Source of the DNA: Cristatella mucedo
Taxonomy: Eukaryota > Bryozoa > Phylactolaemata > Cristatellidae
DNA length: 64,000 bases
Direction of reading: 5' to 3'
NCBI GenBank assembly: GCA_009760855.2
Contig: WPIO01000042.1
Coordinates: 2,597,001 to 2,661,000 of the forward strand
Shown: in pieces, positions 53,451-64,000 of the stretch
Position numbering within the stretch: the stretch's first letter is position 1
Layout: every line of letters begins with the position of its first letter
Position numbers and translations under genes: made by a program
The notes under the pieces: model-generated
What the model saw: only the letters and a program-made list of their open reading frames with translations
Databases searched by the model: none
What the model was told of the DNA's origin: nothing

Positions 53451-54299
53451 TGTGTATTTATTCTGGTTTCCGGAGAGGAACTAGCAGATGTGTAACAGTG
53501 CAGCCATCTTAAGATGGCCGTGGCCAGTCAAACCTTCCTCGTTCCTGATGAGTGCATCGACTTTTAACTGGTGGTACAGGGATCCCTTTGTATAGCTGCA
53601 TGCGAAGGCGGCAGGCTGTCAGGTTCGACGTTGAATGACCAGTGCCAGGCTGGCATGCATCCACCGTCAAGTACAGTATCCATCTGTCATTTAACGGAGC
53701 ATTTAAAATTGAAAGATTGCGTTGCCCGGCAGCTTTCTACAGTTCTACCTCAGCGTGACTGGCTTTCGATGTGGCAGTCATCTATCGCCCCCAAGTACTA
53801 AGTTTTAATTTATTTCATATTTTCTTATGTCATCGGATTCTGCAAGAAATCGTCCCTTCATCAACTTTCACGAACTCAGCATTCATTTCGGCCACTCAAC
53901 TGACGCCTGCCCTTAAGTGCCGAATTTTTTGCACTGACTTGACTCATTTACTTTTGTGGCTCATGTGCATGACGCGGCTCACAGCTGCCGCACGCTCAAT
54001 CAAATATTCTCCAACGATCGTATGCCATCGTCTCGCAGCTACGGCCATGCCTAAATATTGTACGAAGAAAGCGCCAGATGTTCCGAAAAGTAGGTTCGCA
54101 GATTTCATGTCTAGAGAGGGTGTATTCGTTGGCGCAAAATCTCGATCAATCGCATTCGGACGTTTTTCCTGGATACCTCGACTGGGCATCTGGGCTGTAA
54201 CTCAATGGTATAAACTTTAGTCAAAAAATCGGCCAATGGCTAGCGCCGACTCTTCTCCGCGACTTCTCTTGTGCCAATCCCATGCGAGTTAATTGCAGA
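53451..54299. other. Intergenic, unassigned
   Basis: Short open frames only (53771-54220 plus; 54189-53944 minus), not recognised. Weak LINE-A-like words near 53540-53570. Confidence 0.35.
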
Positions 54300-55190
54300 G
54301 CAAATTCCCTGCTTCGTCTAGACTTTTCTGACTCTCAGTCAAGTCTGCCTGCTGCGAGCTACCGAACATTACAAAAGTTCCGGACCTGTTCAGTTGATTT
54401 AGCCGCGTCCGAGTCGGAACTTGCATTTGACCACTAAAGAATAAGATTTAAACAAGACAATTGCCGCTGGTGAAAGAAAACTCGGCTTGTATGCCTTGGG
54501 GCGTTACACCTGTCACATTAAACCGTATTTAGCGACATGCACCGGCTCCCAATCGAGCAGCGTATCGACTTCCAGGTTTTGTCAATCGCTTTCGGGCCGT
54601 GATAGCCCCGGAGGTAAAGCGCTCGCTCTTGACGACCAAGGTCTTGGGTTCGAATCTTGCAGTGGGTTCATATATGTCCAACTGCATGCGGCAGCGATAG
54701 CCGTTAAGCATCTTCCGTCGCGACGTCCAAATGAAAGCGTTAAATCAGCTAACATCTTTTTTTATGTCCCTTTATTTTCTTGCTCTCGCCTGACTATCCG
54801 AACTACTTCCTAATCGGGCTAGGAGGCATCGTTTCAGCCTTTCTTCTGACTCTCAAGTCATGCATGGAAGTTACAACTGCCTATAAACAACATTGCATCC
54901 TATGGATACAATGCCTATAATTCGTGTGCTCCTAAAGGCCGGAACCGACTCCCGACTGACGTCGCGTCATTCCCTGACTTGACAACATTTGAAAACGCGA
55001 TAAACTGTCTGTTCCACGTAGTATTCGCTGACTACGTGCGAGTTATACTTGGCGTGATTGTGGGTGCATACACTGTTCTCGTTTTTAGAAACCAATTAGC
55101 ATGCTTTCTGTCCGGCATGACGAAATGCCTACACAGAATTTAGTTCTCCAGCGGGTGCCAAATAAATGTCTTACAATTATTCTTATTGCA
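54300..55190 (+). mobile_element. LINE-A copy, strongly decayed, split by SINE-B
   Basis: Fragments in order: TCAGTCAAGTCTGCCTGCT, ACATGCACCGGCTCCCAATC, GTATCGACTTCCAGGTTTTG, then after the SINE a GCATCGTTTCAG stretch, a degraded SSYAPKAWNSLPT block near 54920-54970, and a weak terminal hairpin near 55130-55165. Confidence 0.6.
54597..54735 (+). mobile_element. SINE-B copy nested in decayed LINE-A
   Basis: GTGATAGCCCCGGAGGTAAA (A-box-like), CTTGGGTTCGAATCTTGCAG (B box), then GCAGCGATAGCCGTTAAGC (SINE-B tail). LINE-A C-terminal sequence lies on both sides. This copy shows the tRNA-like promoter best. Confidence 0.75.
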
Positions 55191-55199
55191 ATCATTACG

Positions 55200-55730
55200 T
55201 CGCCCTTTTACCGTCCGCAGTTCAAAATTTAAGGGTTATTGTAGGTCGTATCACTTCGCTTTGAGGAAGGCCAAGTTGACACTTATTAGAAAACACCGAA
55301 TCGCCGACCAATAATCCACAGTTCTCATAATAACTTATGTCGATAAACAACTTCCGGCTAGGCGTGCCCTTTGACTTGGATCGATGGGATGCACGGGGAG
55401 AGTGGCGGGGATGAGAGGATCGGCTCGAGGCACTTCGGCGACTGCTTCTGGCTAGTTTACACGCGTACCGGTGCAAGCACGTGTCGGCGCCACGCAGCCG
55501 CTCGCACCTCCGACGACGCAACGGTGAGTTGTCGCTCCTGCTCTACTCAACGCTGCTGGCGACCCACTGGGATTGCAGCCCCTCCGATTTGCCAGGGCTG
55601 TCAGCGCCCCCACTGTACGATTCTGCGACCCCTTTGGTCATGTTGCGACCGGATTCTTCCAGCGGCATCTAGCGTCTAGTCTGCCCTGTTAATATGTGAC
55701 TTGCGGGAGTTTCGGTGTACCGAGTGAATT
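55200..55730. other. Intergenic, unassigned GC-richer patch
   Basis: Open frames at 55371-55679 (plus) and 55521-55222 (minus) overlap and are not recognised. Confidence 0.35.
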
Positions 55731-56558
55731 ATAATAATAATAATAATAATATTGCACTTGATAAAGCGCCCTCAGAGAACTTAATCTCTTTCTAGGCGCT
55801 TTACATTTGCTGCAAAGTGATACGCAATAGAATAGTAAGTAAAATCATGCTTGAAAAACAAACAAAATGAATAACATGGTTAGGGGTTACATGCACTGGG
55901 TCAGCATGCAAATGTGGTTAGTGGCAGCATGAACAGTGTCAGCACGCATAAGCACATCGAGGACGAATCACAAGGACCCACTAAATGCTGTCCTAAATAG
56001 GTATGTTTTTAAGTTTCTTTTAAATGTGGTCAGGTCGGGGGATGTTCTGATGCAGGTCGGGACGGAGTTCCAGGCTGTGGGAGCATACGAGCTAAATGCA
56101 CGGTCTCCAAAGGATTTAAGGTTTGTACGAGGTATTTCTAGACTGTTGGATTCCGAAAAGCGAGTGGTACGATGCTTTGCCTGATGGGGTAGTATATCTG
56201 AAAGATAGGCTGGAGCCATAGAATGAAGAGACCTAAAAGTGAGCGACAAAACCTTGAAGTCAATCCGTTGCTTGACTGGTAACCAGTGCAGGTCGGCGAG
56301 AAGTGGAGTAATGTGGCAACTGCGACGCTCACGACAGACAAGCCTAACTGCAGAGTTTTGCACCAGCTGCAATCGCCTGATCGCACATGCTGGTAGGCCA
56401 GTAAGCAGTGAGTTGCAGAAGTCGAGACGAGATGTCACGAATGCATGGACCAACTTGGACGTGGTATCCTTATCTAAACAAGCCCTAATTTTAGCAATGT
56501 TATGAAGCTGAAAATAGGCTGATTTGACTGTGGAGCTGATGTGGTCGTCTAACGAGAG
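55731..56558 (-). mobile_element. LINE-A copy, 3' 0.8 kb, well preserved
   Basis: Begins on the plus strand with (AAT)n and the reversed hairpin. The minus frame 56453-55968 encodes the C-terminal block [20 protein letters not shown] to [13 protein letters not shown] without interruption. It breaks off at about 56558, after SDDHISST-type sequence. Over the last 300 bases it differs from the copy at 63696-64000 at one position that I can see. Confidence 0.92.
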
Positions 56559-57884
56559 AATTATCCCACAATCGCGCGTTGATATGCGTTAATAGCCGCG
56601 AGACCGCCACGCGTTTAAGGGTCCGCGTCACTGTGACAACGCCACGTCCCAAGGATGACAGAGTGCCCACTAACCTCGATCGCATGTTGCACACAAATAT
56701 ATTGCGTCTTAAAACATAAGCTAAAGACATGCTAAAGAAAAACCACCACTTACAAACTATTGCTGATAGATACGACTGAAATTGCTTAGCTGGTCTGATG
56801 TCTCAGATATCGTTTGCAAGACCATTTGAATACTTGTAAAATATTTTGTAAATTATTCCCGGTACCCCAGCATAAAAAGGTTAAGACAGAAGAAAGTTTT
56901 ATTGCACCTCTAAGATAACTAAGTCTCTTTCTGGGCATATAATATATGCTAGATAAATCGCATTAAAGAAGAGTGATAAGTAACGCGAACAGTTTTAGTG
57001 CACCTAAGCACGTAAACGAAAATTTCCACCGACTTGGAAAATGCTGCGAGAAATAGCTAGGGGTATTAGCTTTTTTCTAAATTTTAAGTAGATTTCGTTC
57101 TTAGTGTTAGGCTACAGCTAGTGCTCCATTTTTTTATTCGTGGGGAAATTGCCGGCGTTTGAAAATAAATTTTAAATGTAAAATGATTAAAATGATTTTT
57201 ATGCAAGTGGAATGTTTCCTTCTTCCGCGACGATCTCCTCCAACTTCTCGCTCGCCCAACTATTGATCCCGAATGTTCCCCGGCTGGTTAGCAAGCTTGA
57301 ATTAAAGGTCCTGAATGTCGCTCGGGCCGTCGGTTTCATCCTCTTTGGTCTTTCCACCATCTCGACTTCCCTTGCTGTGGAGAATGGCCGGCTATTTTAT
57401 CTTTTAAATTGGCTCAGTAAGTTGCTGAGCGATGATCATCCCGCACACATATGAATACACCGCTCTAACGAATCGCCGCTACGTTGGCATTCAGCTGAGT
57501 CTTTGATGGTTTCTCTTGCATTGGACGACAGCGAAGCCAAGTGGGTCGCGTATCTTTCTAAGACGCGTATCTTCAGCCGCGGTGCACCAAGTCAGTCAGC
57601 CTCTCATGGCGGCCACCTAGAGAGAATTTCCTTTTGGGTGCGTACTAAAACTTTTGAAAAAATTTCCCTTTGGATGCGTAAACTCTGGACTGGCGACCGA
57701 GGGCACAAGCGATACCCTTTTGTATAGTACCCCAGTAGATTTGCCTTTGCAATTCTGTGTGGCATATCAGAGGTCCTACTAAACGATAGACGCGATTTCT
57801 CCGCTAACGAGCATTAAGCTGGCGCGACTAATATAATTCACCTCAGTGTGTGAATAAGCAAAGCCGAAAAGACCAAGCGTATGT
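56559..57884. other. Intergenic, mostly unassigned
   Basis: A reversed LINE-A/SINE-A-type hairpin remnant is visible at 56885-56950 (TTTTATTGCACCTCTAAG; CTCTTTCTGGGCATATAA). The plus frames 57212-57454 and 57503-57727 are open but unrecognised. Confidence 0.4.
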
Positions 57885-57970
57885 TACGCAGGAGAGTTTT
57901 TCAATAGCGCACTCGGAAGCCAAGCGGCTTTCGGTGCGCATTCGATAGACAGTGTACTTAATCTCTTACA
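57885..57970 (-). mobile_element. LINE-B 3' fragment
   Basis: GTTACGCAGGAGAGTTTTTC, AAGCGGCTTTCGGTGCGCAT and AGACAGTGTACTTAATCTC match the reversed LINE-B 3' region. Confidence 0.7.
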
Positions 57971-58044
57971 ATAATGTCAATTACTCAAGTACACGCTTCG
58001 ATCCGTCTATCTGATATTGCTGTAGAAGTCTAGTAAATATATTT

Positions 58045-58165
58045 TATAAGTGGTGCACCCTAAGAGAACTGTATCTCTATTCAGGCGCTTCACGTCTGAG
58101 CGGGGGTTGAGTCTCTCACACCCTCGGTCGTCAAATAGATTGGTCCTTCCTTAACGGCATGAGCC
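58045..58165 (-). mobile_element. SINE-A copy, diverged
   Basis: GTGCACCCTAAGAGAACTG, CTCTATTCAGGCGCTTCACG, then a degenerate B-box region and TTAACGGCATGAGCC. Confidence 0.65.
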
Positions 58166-58289
58166 ATAACTACTGGGATAACAAGAATAATAAAAATAAA
58201 TTTGTCTTGTGGTCTAGGAGAAGCGTGATATAAGTTGAATGGCAGCCTTTGACTCACAAATGTCCGGTCGAAGTAGGTTCATACTCACG

Positions 58290-58405
58290 TAGAACTTGTT
58301 TGGTCAAGGTGCACACCTTTGACCACCGAGGTCTCAGGCACGAGTCACATGAGAAGCGCCTATATAGAAATTAAGTTCTTTTATGGCACTATTACATTGA
58401 ATAAG
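58290..58405 (+). mobile_element. SINE-A copy, diverged
   Basis: CTTGTTTGGTCAAGGTGC, TGACCACCGAGGTCTCAGGC, then AGAAGCGCCTATATAGAAAT and TTAAGTTCTTTTATGGCACT. The hairpin has lost its right arm. It faces the opposite way to the copy at 58045. Confidence 0.65.
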
Positions 58406-59114
58406 TTTATTATCATCACGTTATATCGTTCGTAGGTATTAATGCATCCTGGCACTTTCACATCCGTGCTCAAGGGGCGACTGCAATCAGACTAACGGGT
58501 ATCGACGCATTTGAAGTACCAGTAATAGCTTGAATGGTTGAGCTAGCCTGCAAGAAAAACTCTGTCGCAGAGAGAATTATACATATATATGACACTGGCT
58601 ACCAATACTGGCCCCTTCCTTTTAGGAAGGCTGCAAATATGTTAACGTAAACGATCGTTCGTCATCTAAGGAGCCCTCAAAGTACGGTGTACGGCATGGT
58701 TCGGTCTTAGGCTCTTAATTTTTCTCATTCCAAGCTCTCCATCTGGCCGATGTCATCGCCAATCGAGATATCTTGGCTTTCACATCTATGCCGGTTATAC
58801 CACCCAGCTCCACGCCATGCAGCTCTACTTACCCTTAAACCCTCCAAAGCAATTGAGACCTCACTCGACTTCCTAAACGCCTGAGTCGACGACATTCGCG
58901 TTTAGATTACTAATAACTTGCTGAATATTAGCGAGGTTAAGAAGAACTTAATATTTACAGGAAAATCTAGTGTGACCCAAACGTTGGACGACCAAACCCT
59001 CAAGCTTGTTTCTGCTATATCACGCCAATGCTGTGCCTAGTCCAGACGTACTATTCCATGGTGAAATGACATGAGATGAGCACATCTCCCTCACCGCCAA
59101 GCCGCCTCACTTTC

Positions 59115-59195
59115 TAATAATAATATTAATAGTAACACACTTGATAAAGCGCCCTCAGAGAACTCAATCTTTTTCTATGCACTTTACATTTGCTG
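59115..59195 (-). mobile_element. Minimal LINE-A insertion (hairpin end only) with candidate target duplication
   Basis: AATAATATTAATAG, then the reversed hairpin (AAAGCGCCCTCAGAGAACTC, then CAATCTTTTTCTATGCACTTT) and TTTGCTG. It is flanked by CACTTTC on both sides (59108-59114 and 59196-59202), a plausible 7-bp target-site duplication within the older LINE-A. Confidence 0.75.
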
Positions 59196-59567
59196 CACTT
59201 TCAACTAAGCGAACCCACCAAACGCAGAGCCTTTTTAGATAGGAGCACAGCAAAACTAGTTCACTCGTTTGTGACGCTCCGTCTAGATTATTTATATTCT
59301 CTTTATTTAAGACAACCGGCCGTAATTGTGTGCCAGCACTGTTGCACACCTCGCTTGCTCGTCTGGTCCGCTGGCAGAAGCGTAGCTGCCACATCGCCGC
59401 ACCTTATTCTGAGCTTCACTGGCTCCTTAGCTAGGACCGCATTACTTTCAAGACGCTTTCTAGTGCGTCTTAGATGTTAACTTGACTCACTTGCATCACA
59501 TCCTTCTGTCAGTGGGACTTCTTCGCTCACCCGTTGTCCTCTAGCACCACCCACTCTCAGCCTCTAT

Positions 59568-59831
<264 letters not shown>

Positions 59832-60484
59832 TATATAGTCGTCGCTAGCCGTCCCTCACAACGAGCTGAAATCTTTCAATGATCGAGCCTTGAGGTCACG
59901 TGCACCTAAAGTCTGGAGCTCGCATCCTCGGACGGTCGCTACCTAAAATGGCCTTGAATCTTCTTTAGTTATGTCGCTACCTAAAATAGCCTTGAATCTT
60001 CTCGTTATGCTAAAAATGGCTCGTCTGTTCCTGTCAGCTTTTCTTTTGTTCCACGGAACTTGCCTGTTTTGGTCCAGTGTGATTCTTTTTCCCTACGTGT
60101 GCATTATTCAGTGCATGATAGCAGCTAGATGTTTTACTAACCCATGAACATGGGTGTCTTCTTCACGTTTTCTTGAGGGCGATGCTTGCCTGCTTCTGCA
60201 TGATTATATATAAGCATGATATATATAAGATATGTATCGATATATATTCATATCGTGATTATATTTAAGCATGTTATAGCGTGCATTTCTTTATCCTTTG
60301 GGTTCTGATCCTCCTTGCAGCGAGTTCCGAAGCACCTCGATGGAGAAGAAGTTCTGTAGCGGGCGCTAAACCAAAAATCTTGTCATCATTATTGTTATTG
60401 TTATCAACATTGGATCTTGATTCGACCGTGAAATGTAGCCAATTTTTGTGACGGAAAACTAATCGGGGGGGGGGTGGAGCTGGA

Positions 60485-60695
60485 GACATGTTAGATCAGT
60501 TGATGCTGGGTCTTTGTGATTCGTCCTTCGTGTGCATGTACCTGCTTACTTGCTCGTGCCTGCTGTTTGGTGTGCCTGCTGCTTGCGGATGTTATCACCA
60601 AATATTTGGTAATGTTTTGTACGCAGCACCTCTAAAGTACCCAGAGAGAGATTCAGTTGTCTGAGCGCACGATACAAATGTATTATCATTATTAC
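60485..60695 (+). mobile_element. LINE-A 3' end
   Basis: GGGTCTTTGTGATTCGTCC (end of coding and start of 3' UTR), then a decayed UTR, the hairpin remnant AAAGTACCCAGAGAGAGATT / CAGTTGTCTGAGCGCAC and ATTATCATTATT. Confidence 0.7.
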
Positions 60696-61627
60696 GTGAA
60701 GCCGGCAATAATAGCTCGATTTGAAGCACGATGTGCTCCCCTGACAGTGACCTAAGCGTCAGGTGAGCGAGCCTACCAGAAGGTCAGCGTATCCGAAAGC
60801 TGGCTCGATCGATGTCCTGTAAAGAAGCCATCTCATTCTTCACCCATCGACCGAATGAAAGGATTTGAGTGAGCTGCTTTGATTAGTATCGAGCTGCTTA
60901 GCAACAGACGCAAGGGACTGCGTCTAGGTTCGTTCCTATGAGCTGCAGGCAAGTTCGAGCAGATGCCACACTTCGCAGACAGGTTCGAGCGACCAGTAAG
61001 TAGTGGTTGGCCAGAGAAAGCACTAGTCCTACTTGGGGGGGCGGGGGTTAGGGACGCACAGGGATTCTTCTACTCGCGAGCAGTGCATTGAAAAGCTGGC
61101 AGTGGTCCCTTAAGGAGGGCATGCGACATATTGGCAACGATAAGCCAAGCCAGAAGCATTCGTTGCCTGGGGGCCATGAGCTACAGCCTGGTAAGCATCT
61201 GCTGCCCAGGCAAGCATGAGCAACTCTGCCCGTCGGCCGAAGGATCGCTGCTTGAATCTGGCGTTCTGGCCGCTGATTGCTAGCAGGTCGCCGGTCGAAT
61301 GCTTCGGACTTAAAGGAGATCCCGCTGTTATTCTAGTTTTTCTAAATAGCTCAATGTCCCCCTTCAAGCAGCTAACTTGAAATAGTTCAGCCAGATCTAT
61401 TCACAGCATGTACATTATCGAGCCGCTGGCTACCCGAAAGCCAAAAGAAGGCCGTTACACGAGGGCTGCAGCGCCGACTGGTTTTCAAACTGCTCGGCGG
61501 ACTGTAATTAGCTTACATGCAAGTCTGGGGGCTGCAGGATCATAATTTGGCGACATCCCTTACCTAGCATTATATGCGTAGCGCATTTTGAGTTGGCATA
61601 GATATAGATTAAATAAATAAATACATA
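60696..61627. other. Intergenic, unassigned
   Basis: No recognised coding or repeat signal. A short G-run lies at 61036-61047. Confidence 0.4.
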
Positions 61628-61630
61628 CAT

Positions 61631-61711
<81 letters not shown>
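61626..61711. repeat. (CA)n-(TA)n compound microsatellite
   Basis: ACATACATACACACAC followed by about 65 bp of alternating TA. It joins the reversed LINE-B fragment that follows. Confidence 0.93.
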
Positions 61712-61712
<1 letters not shown>

Positions 61713-61830
61713 TCCAAGTCTTTACTCCACAAAGACCACGTTGCAGGTGTTACAGGAAAGTTTTTTATAGTGCTCTTGAAGCCTAAGCAGCTTTCTGAAC
61801 GCATCGGTAGACAGAATGCTTCATCTCAAC
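61712..61830 (-). mobile_element. LINE-B 3' fragment, decayed
   Basis: CTCCACAAAGACCACG, GTGTTACAGGAAAGTTTTTT, GAAGCCTAAGCAGCTTTC and GGTAGACAGAATGCTTCATC correspond to the reversed LINE-B 3' region. Confidence 0.7.
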
Positions 61831-62047
61831 CACGGCCTGTTCACTATACAATTGATCTTCCGATCAATCCCAGATGGTATGAAGGTATTTTCTTGGTTGC
61901 TGATATCTCTCTCATGCCGCTGAGGGTCAATATCCAATATGCAGATGATTCGCCAATCTGTAACCCATATCAGAAACCAGTTTGTGCTCACCATTAAAAA
62001 CAGCTTTGTCTTGCATTATTCATTTTGAGACCTTTATAAGAATATAA

Positions 62048-62190
62048 TAATACAATTCATTTGCATAGCGCCCCAAGAGAACTTAATCTCTATTCAGGCA
62101 CTTCACATATGCCTCGGGGCTCGAGCCCATGACCTCAGCCAGGCCTGGATCGGGGCGAGCACCTTAACCGCTGGACCAAACCAGCTTCTA
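62048..62190 (-). mobile_element. SINE-A copy, well preserved
   Basis: ATACAATTCATTTGCATAGC, GCCCCAAGAGAACTTAATC, AGGCACTTCACATATGCCTC, GGGCTCGAGCCCATGACC, then GGACCAAACCAGC. Confidence 0.9.
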
Positions 62191-62954
62191 TTACTAACTG
62201 ATTATTATGAGGCACCGATGAAGTTGCTAGGATGCAAGGCTGCTTGGCCTAGCTTTTGTATTCACTCTGCCTTGCAGTGTATTTTGATGGCAGGCACTAG
62301 TGGACGATAACGAAGTGTTTATTTTGCATTGCCTCAGTTGTCAAATTGACAAAGTCTCAGTAATTGATTTTCATATTGTCGCTCATTAAGGAAACCGTAA
62401 ATCTACCCATGCTAGCATACTTTGTGTTTTAGGACCCATCGGGAATTCAGTCTACTTGCGAGGCTATGCAGCAGTTTCAGATTACAGCCCCGGAAGCAGT
62501 CGTGGAATTCAATGAACTTAAACCACGACATTCTGTGGCATAACAAGATTATAATAGAAATATATTCTCTACTCCTGAGCGTTTGCTCATTTCATGCGAA
62601 AATTTCTTTGTGCTTTTCAGTTTGTGGGTATTCTGTCCTCTCTATTGAGTGGGTATGCTTAATTGTCCCCCCTTTTTTTAAGTGTGCTCATACTAGACTG
62701 CCTATGAAGTGCGTATAATTGACATTTTTACATATAGGCTCTTCAAATTAAATCAATTTTCATTTTCTGAGGCTGTTGTTGTTTTGCAGCCTGGCCCTGG
62801 ATGAGGTAGGCTGTTGAATTTGAGCATCTGAAAAGCTGACACGAAGTAGAGCACGTGTCAACCTTCGTTGCAAATTGATTGATAACAACAACTTAATGCT
62901 TTTGTGAACATGAGCTGGTACGAACAAATAAAAAATATTCCCTAATTTAACAGC
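62191..62954. other. Intergenic, unassigned A/T-rich
   Basis: One open frame (62422-62718 plus) lacks similarity to anything I recognise. Confidence 0.4.
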
Positions 62955-63090
62955 CTCATTTCTATAGCGGCAGTGCGGCCATATCGGCTATCACCACCAC
63001 TTGCAGTTGGCAATAAAGGATCGCCCAACTAACTGCAGGATTGGAACCCACGACCTCGGTCGTTAACAGCAAGCACGGCCAGGGCAGGGC
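62955..63090 (-). mobile_element. SINE-B copy
   Basis: ATCGGCTATCACCACCACTT, GCAGGATTGGAACCCACGAC and the downstream CGGTCGTTAACAGC. Same arrangement as at 10 kb and 40 kb. Confidence 0.7.
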
Positions 63091-63339
63091 TATCACGGCC
63101 CACATACAGAGGAATTTTCCATGCGTTATCTATTGGGTTGAGATATTGGCATGCACAGGTGCTTTACCGCAAGGTATTGTGAGCATTTTCTGTGTGAAAG
63201 GATAAGCAGCACTTACAACGGGTGGAGCGATGGCAAACTTGCTTGTGCTGCTCAGTCCAAGCCATCCATCATGCTCCCACAAGCGAAGCTCGATCATGGA
63301 CTCACGTAACTCAATAACATCCGCAAGGTCTTCTCTCCC

Positions 63340-63695
63340 TCAAATCTGTGATCCAGCACCTCAACCTACTTGGAGGCAATGAGCGACCTCGGGCTGGGAC
63401 AATTTTCGACTCTAAGCATACTGTTATCATTCGCCCAAATGGCCTATGGTTTTCAAATGAAATCTTGACAAAGCATAAAAGAGATCAGGTCCGACTGTCC
63501 ATCGACAGGTATATACAAGACTACTACAGATCACACCAATCCATCCCAGCAAAGGCCAAGTCTAGGTTCTATAACAAAAACACTGTCAAATTGAGAGCAG
63601 AGGCTCATCCAAAAATGCCGATGTCGACGATTAACCATCCATTAGCCGCTCCCAGTGTAGCACCTTCCTTAGTGATGCTTTTGTCGATCTTACAG
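63340..63695 (+). mobile_element. LINE-A linker fragment between endonuclease and RT
   Basis: Frame 63348 onward ends in sequence matching the LINE-A linker (PAKAKSRFYNKNTV; KMPMSTINHPLA). The upstream part (GLWFSNEILTKHKRDQ) extends further 5' than any other LINE-A copy here. It is cut at the site corresponding to the DDLxD segment by an opposite-strand LINE-A. Confidence 0.75.
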
Positions 63696-64000
63696 ATAAT
63701 AATAATAATAATAATATTGCACTTGATAAAGCGCCCTCAGAGAACTTAATCTCTTTCTAGGCGCTTTACATTTGCTGCAAAGTGATACGCAATAGAATAG
63801 TAAGTAAAATCATGCTTGAAAAACAAACAAAATGAATAACATGGTTAGGGGTTACATGCACTGGGTCAGCATGCAAATGTGGTTAGTGGCAGCATGAACA
63901 GTGTCAGCACGCATAAGCACATTGAGGACGAATCACAAGGACCCACTAAATGCTGTCCTAAATAGGTATGTTTTTAAGTTTCTTTTAAATGTGGTCAGGT
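63696..64000 (-). mobile_element. LINE-A 3' end, running off the window
   Basis: (AAT)n, reversed hairpin, 3' untranslated region and the start of the C-terminal coding block, nearly identical to 55735-56037. It is inserted in the opposite orientation into the preceding LINE-A fragment; its other end lies beyond the window. Confidence 0.93.

Overview
This is animal (metazoan) nuclear DNA. It carries two intron-rich housekeeping genes with GT-AG introns (plus one GC-AG intron) in a landscape crowded with non-LTR retrotransposons, tRNA-derived SINEs and long simple repeats. I cannot name the species. The repeat content and the protein divergence from vertebrate orthologues fit an invertebrate, but this is inference. 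There are no operons, CRISPR arrays or other prokaryotic features.

Two genes could be reconstructed completely, exon by exon. (1) COPB1, the beta subunit of the COPI coatomer, runs on the minus strand from the ATG at 32581 to the stop at 17830: 19 coding exons, predicted 961 residues. (2) PDXK, pyridoxal kinase, runs on the plus strand from the ATG at 37918 to the stop at 52830: 9 coding exons, predicted 304 residues. They are divergent. A splice acceptor sits 8 nt before the COPB1 ATG, and a minus-strand splice donor lies in the CpG-rich DNA just upstream of PDXK. Together these suggest that COPB1 has a non-coding first exon starting beside PDXK, so the two genes may share a bidirectional promoter near 37.7-37.9 kb. 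The gene products act in unrelated pathways (Golgi-ER vesicle coating; vitamin B6 salvage).

Layout: 1-3.3 kb is CpG-rich DNA resembling a promoter island with no recognisable gene. 3.3-17.6 kb is intergenic and full of retrotransposon remains. 17.6-32.6 kb is COPB1. 32.6-37.6 kb is the divergent intergenic region, itself a nest of LINEs. 37.6-53.1 kb is PDXK. 53.1-64 kb is a second repeat-dense intergenic region with several nested insertions.

The mobile fraction can be sorted into families from the window alone. LINE-A is a CR1/L2-like non-LTR element with an (ATT)n tail and a conserved 3' hairpin; at least five copies are very similar, so it was recently active. LINE-B is a related element ending in an (ATTAC)n-type tail. 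SINE-A is a tRNA-like SINE whose 3' end copies the LINE-A 3' hairpin. SINE-B is a second tRNA-like SINE with a different tail. The SINE-A/LINE-A tail sharing is the most interesting observation: it looks like a self-contained SINE/LINE partnership whose shared terminal hairpin is probably what the LINE reverse transcriptase recognises.
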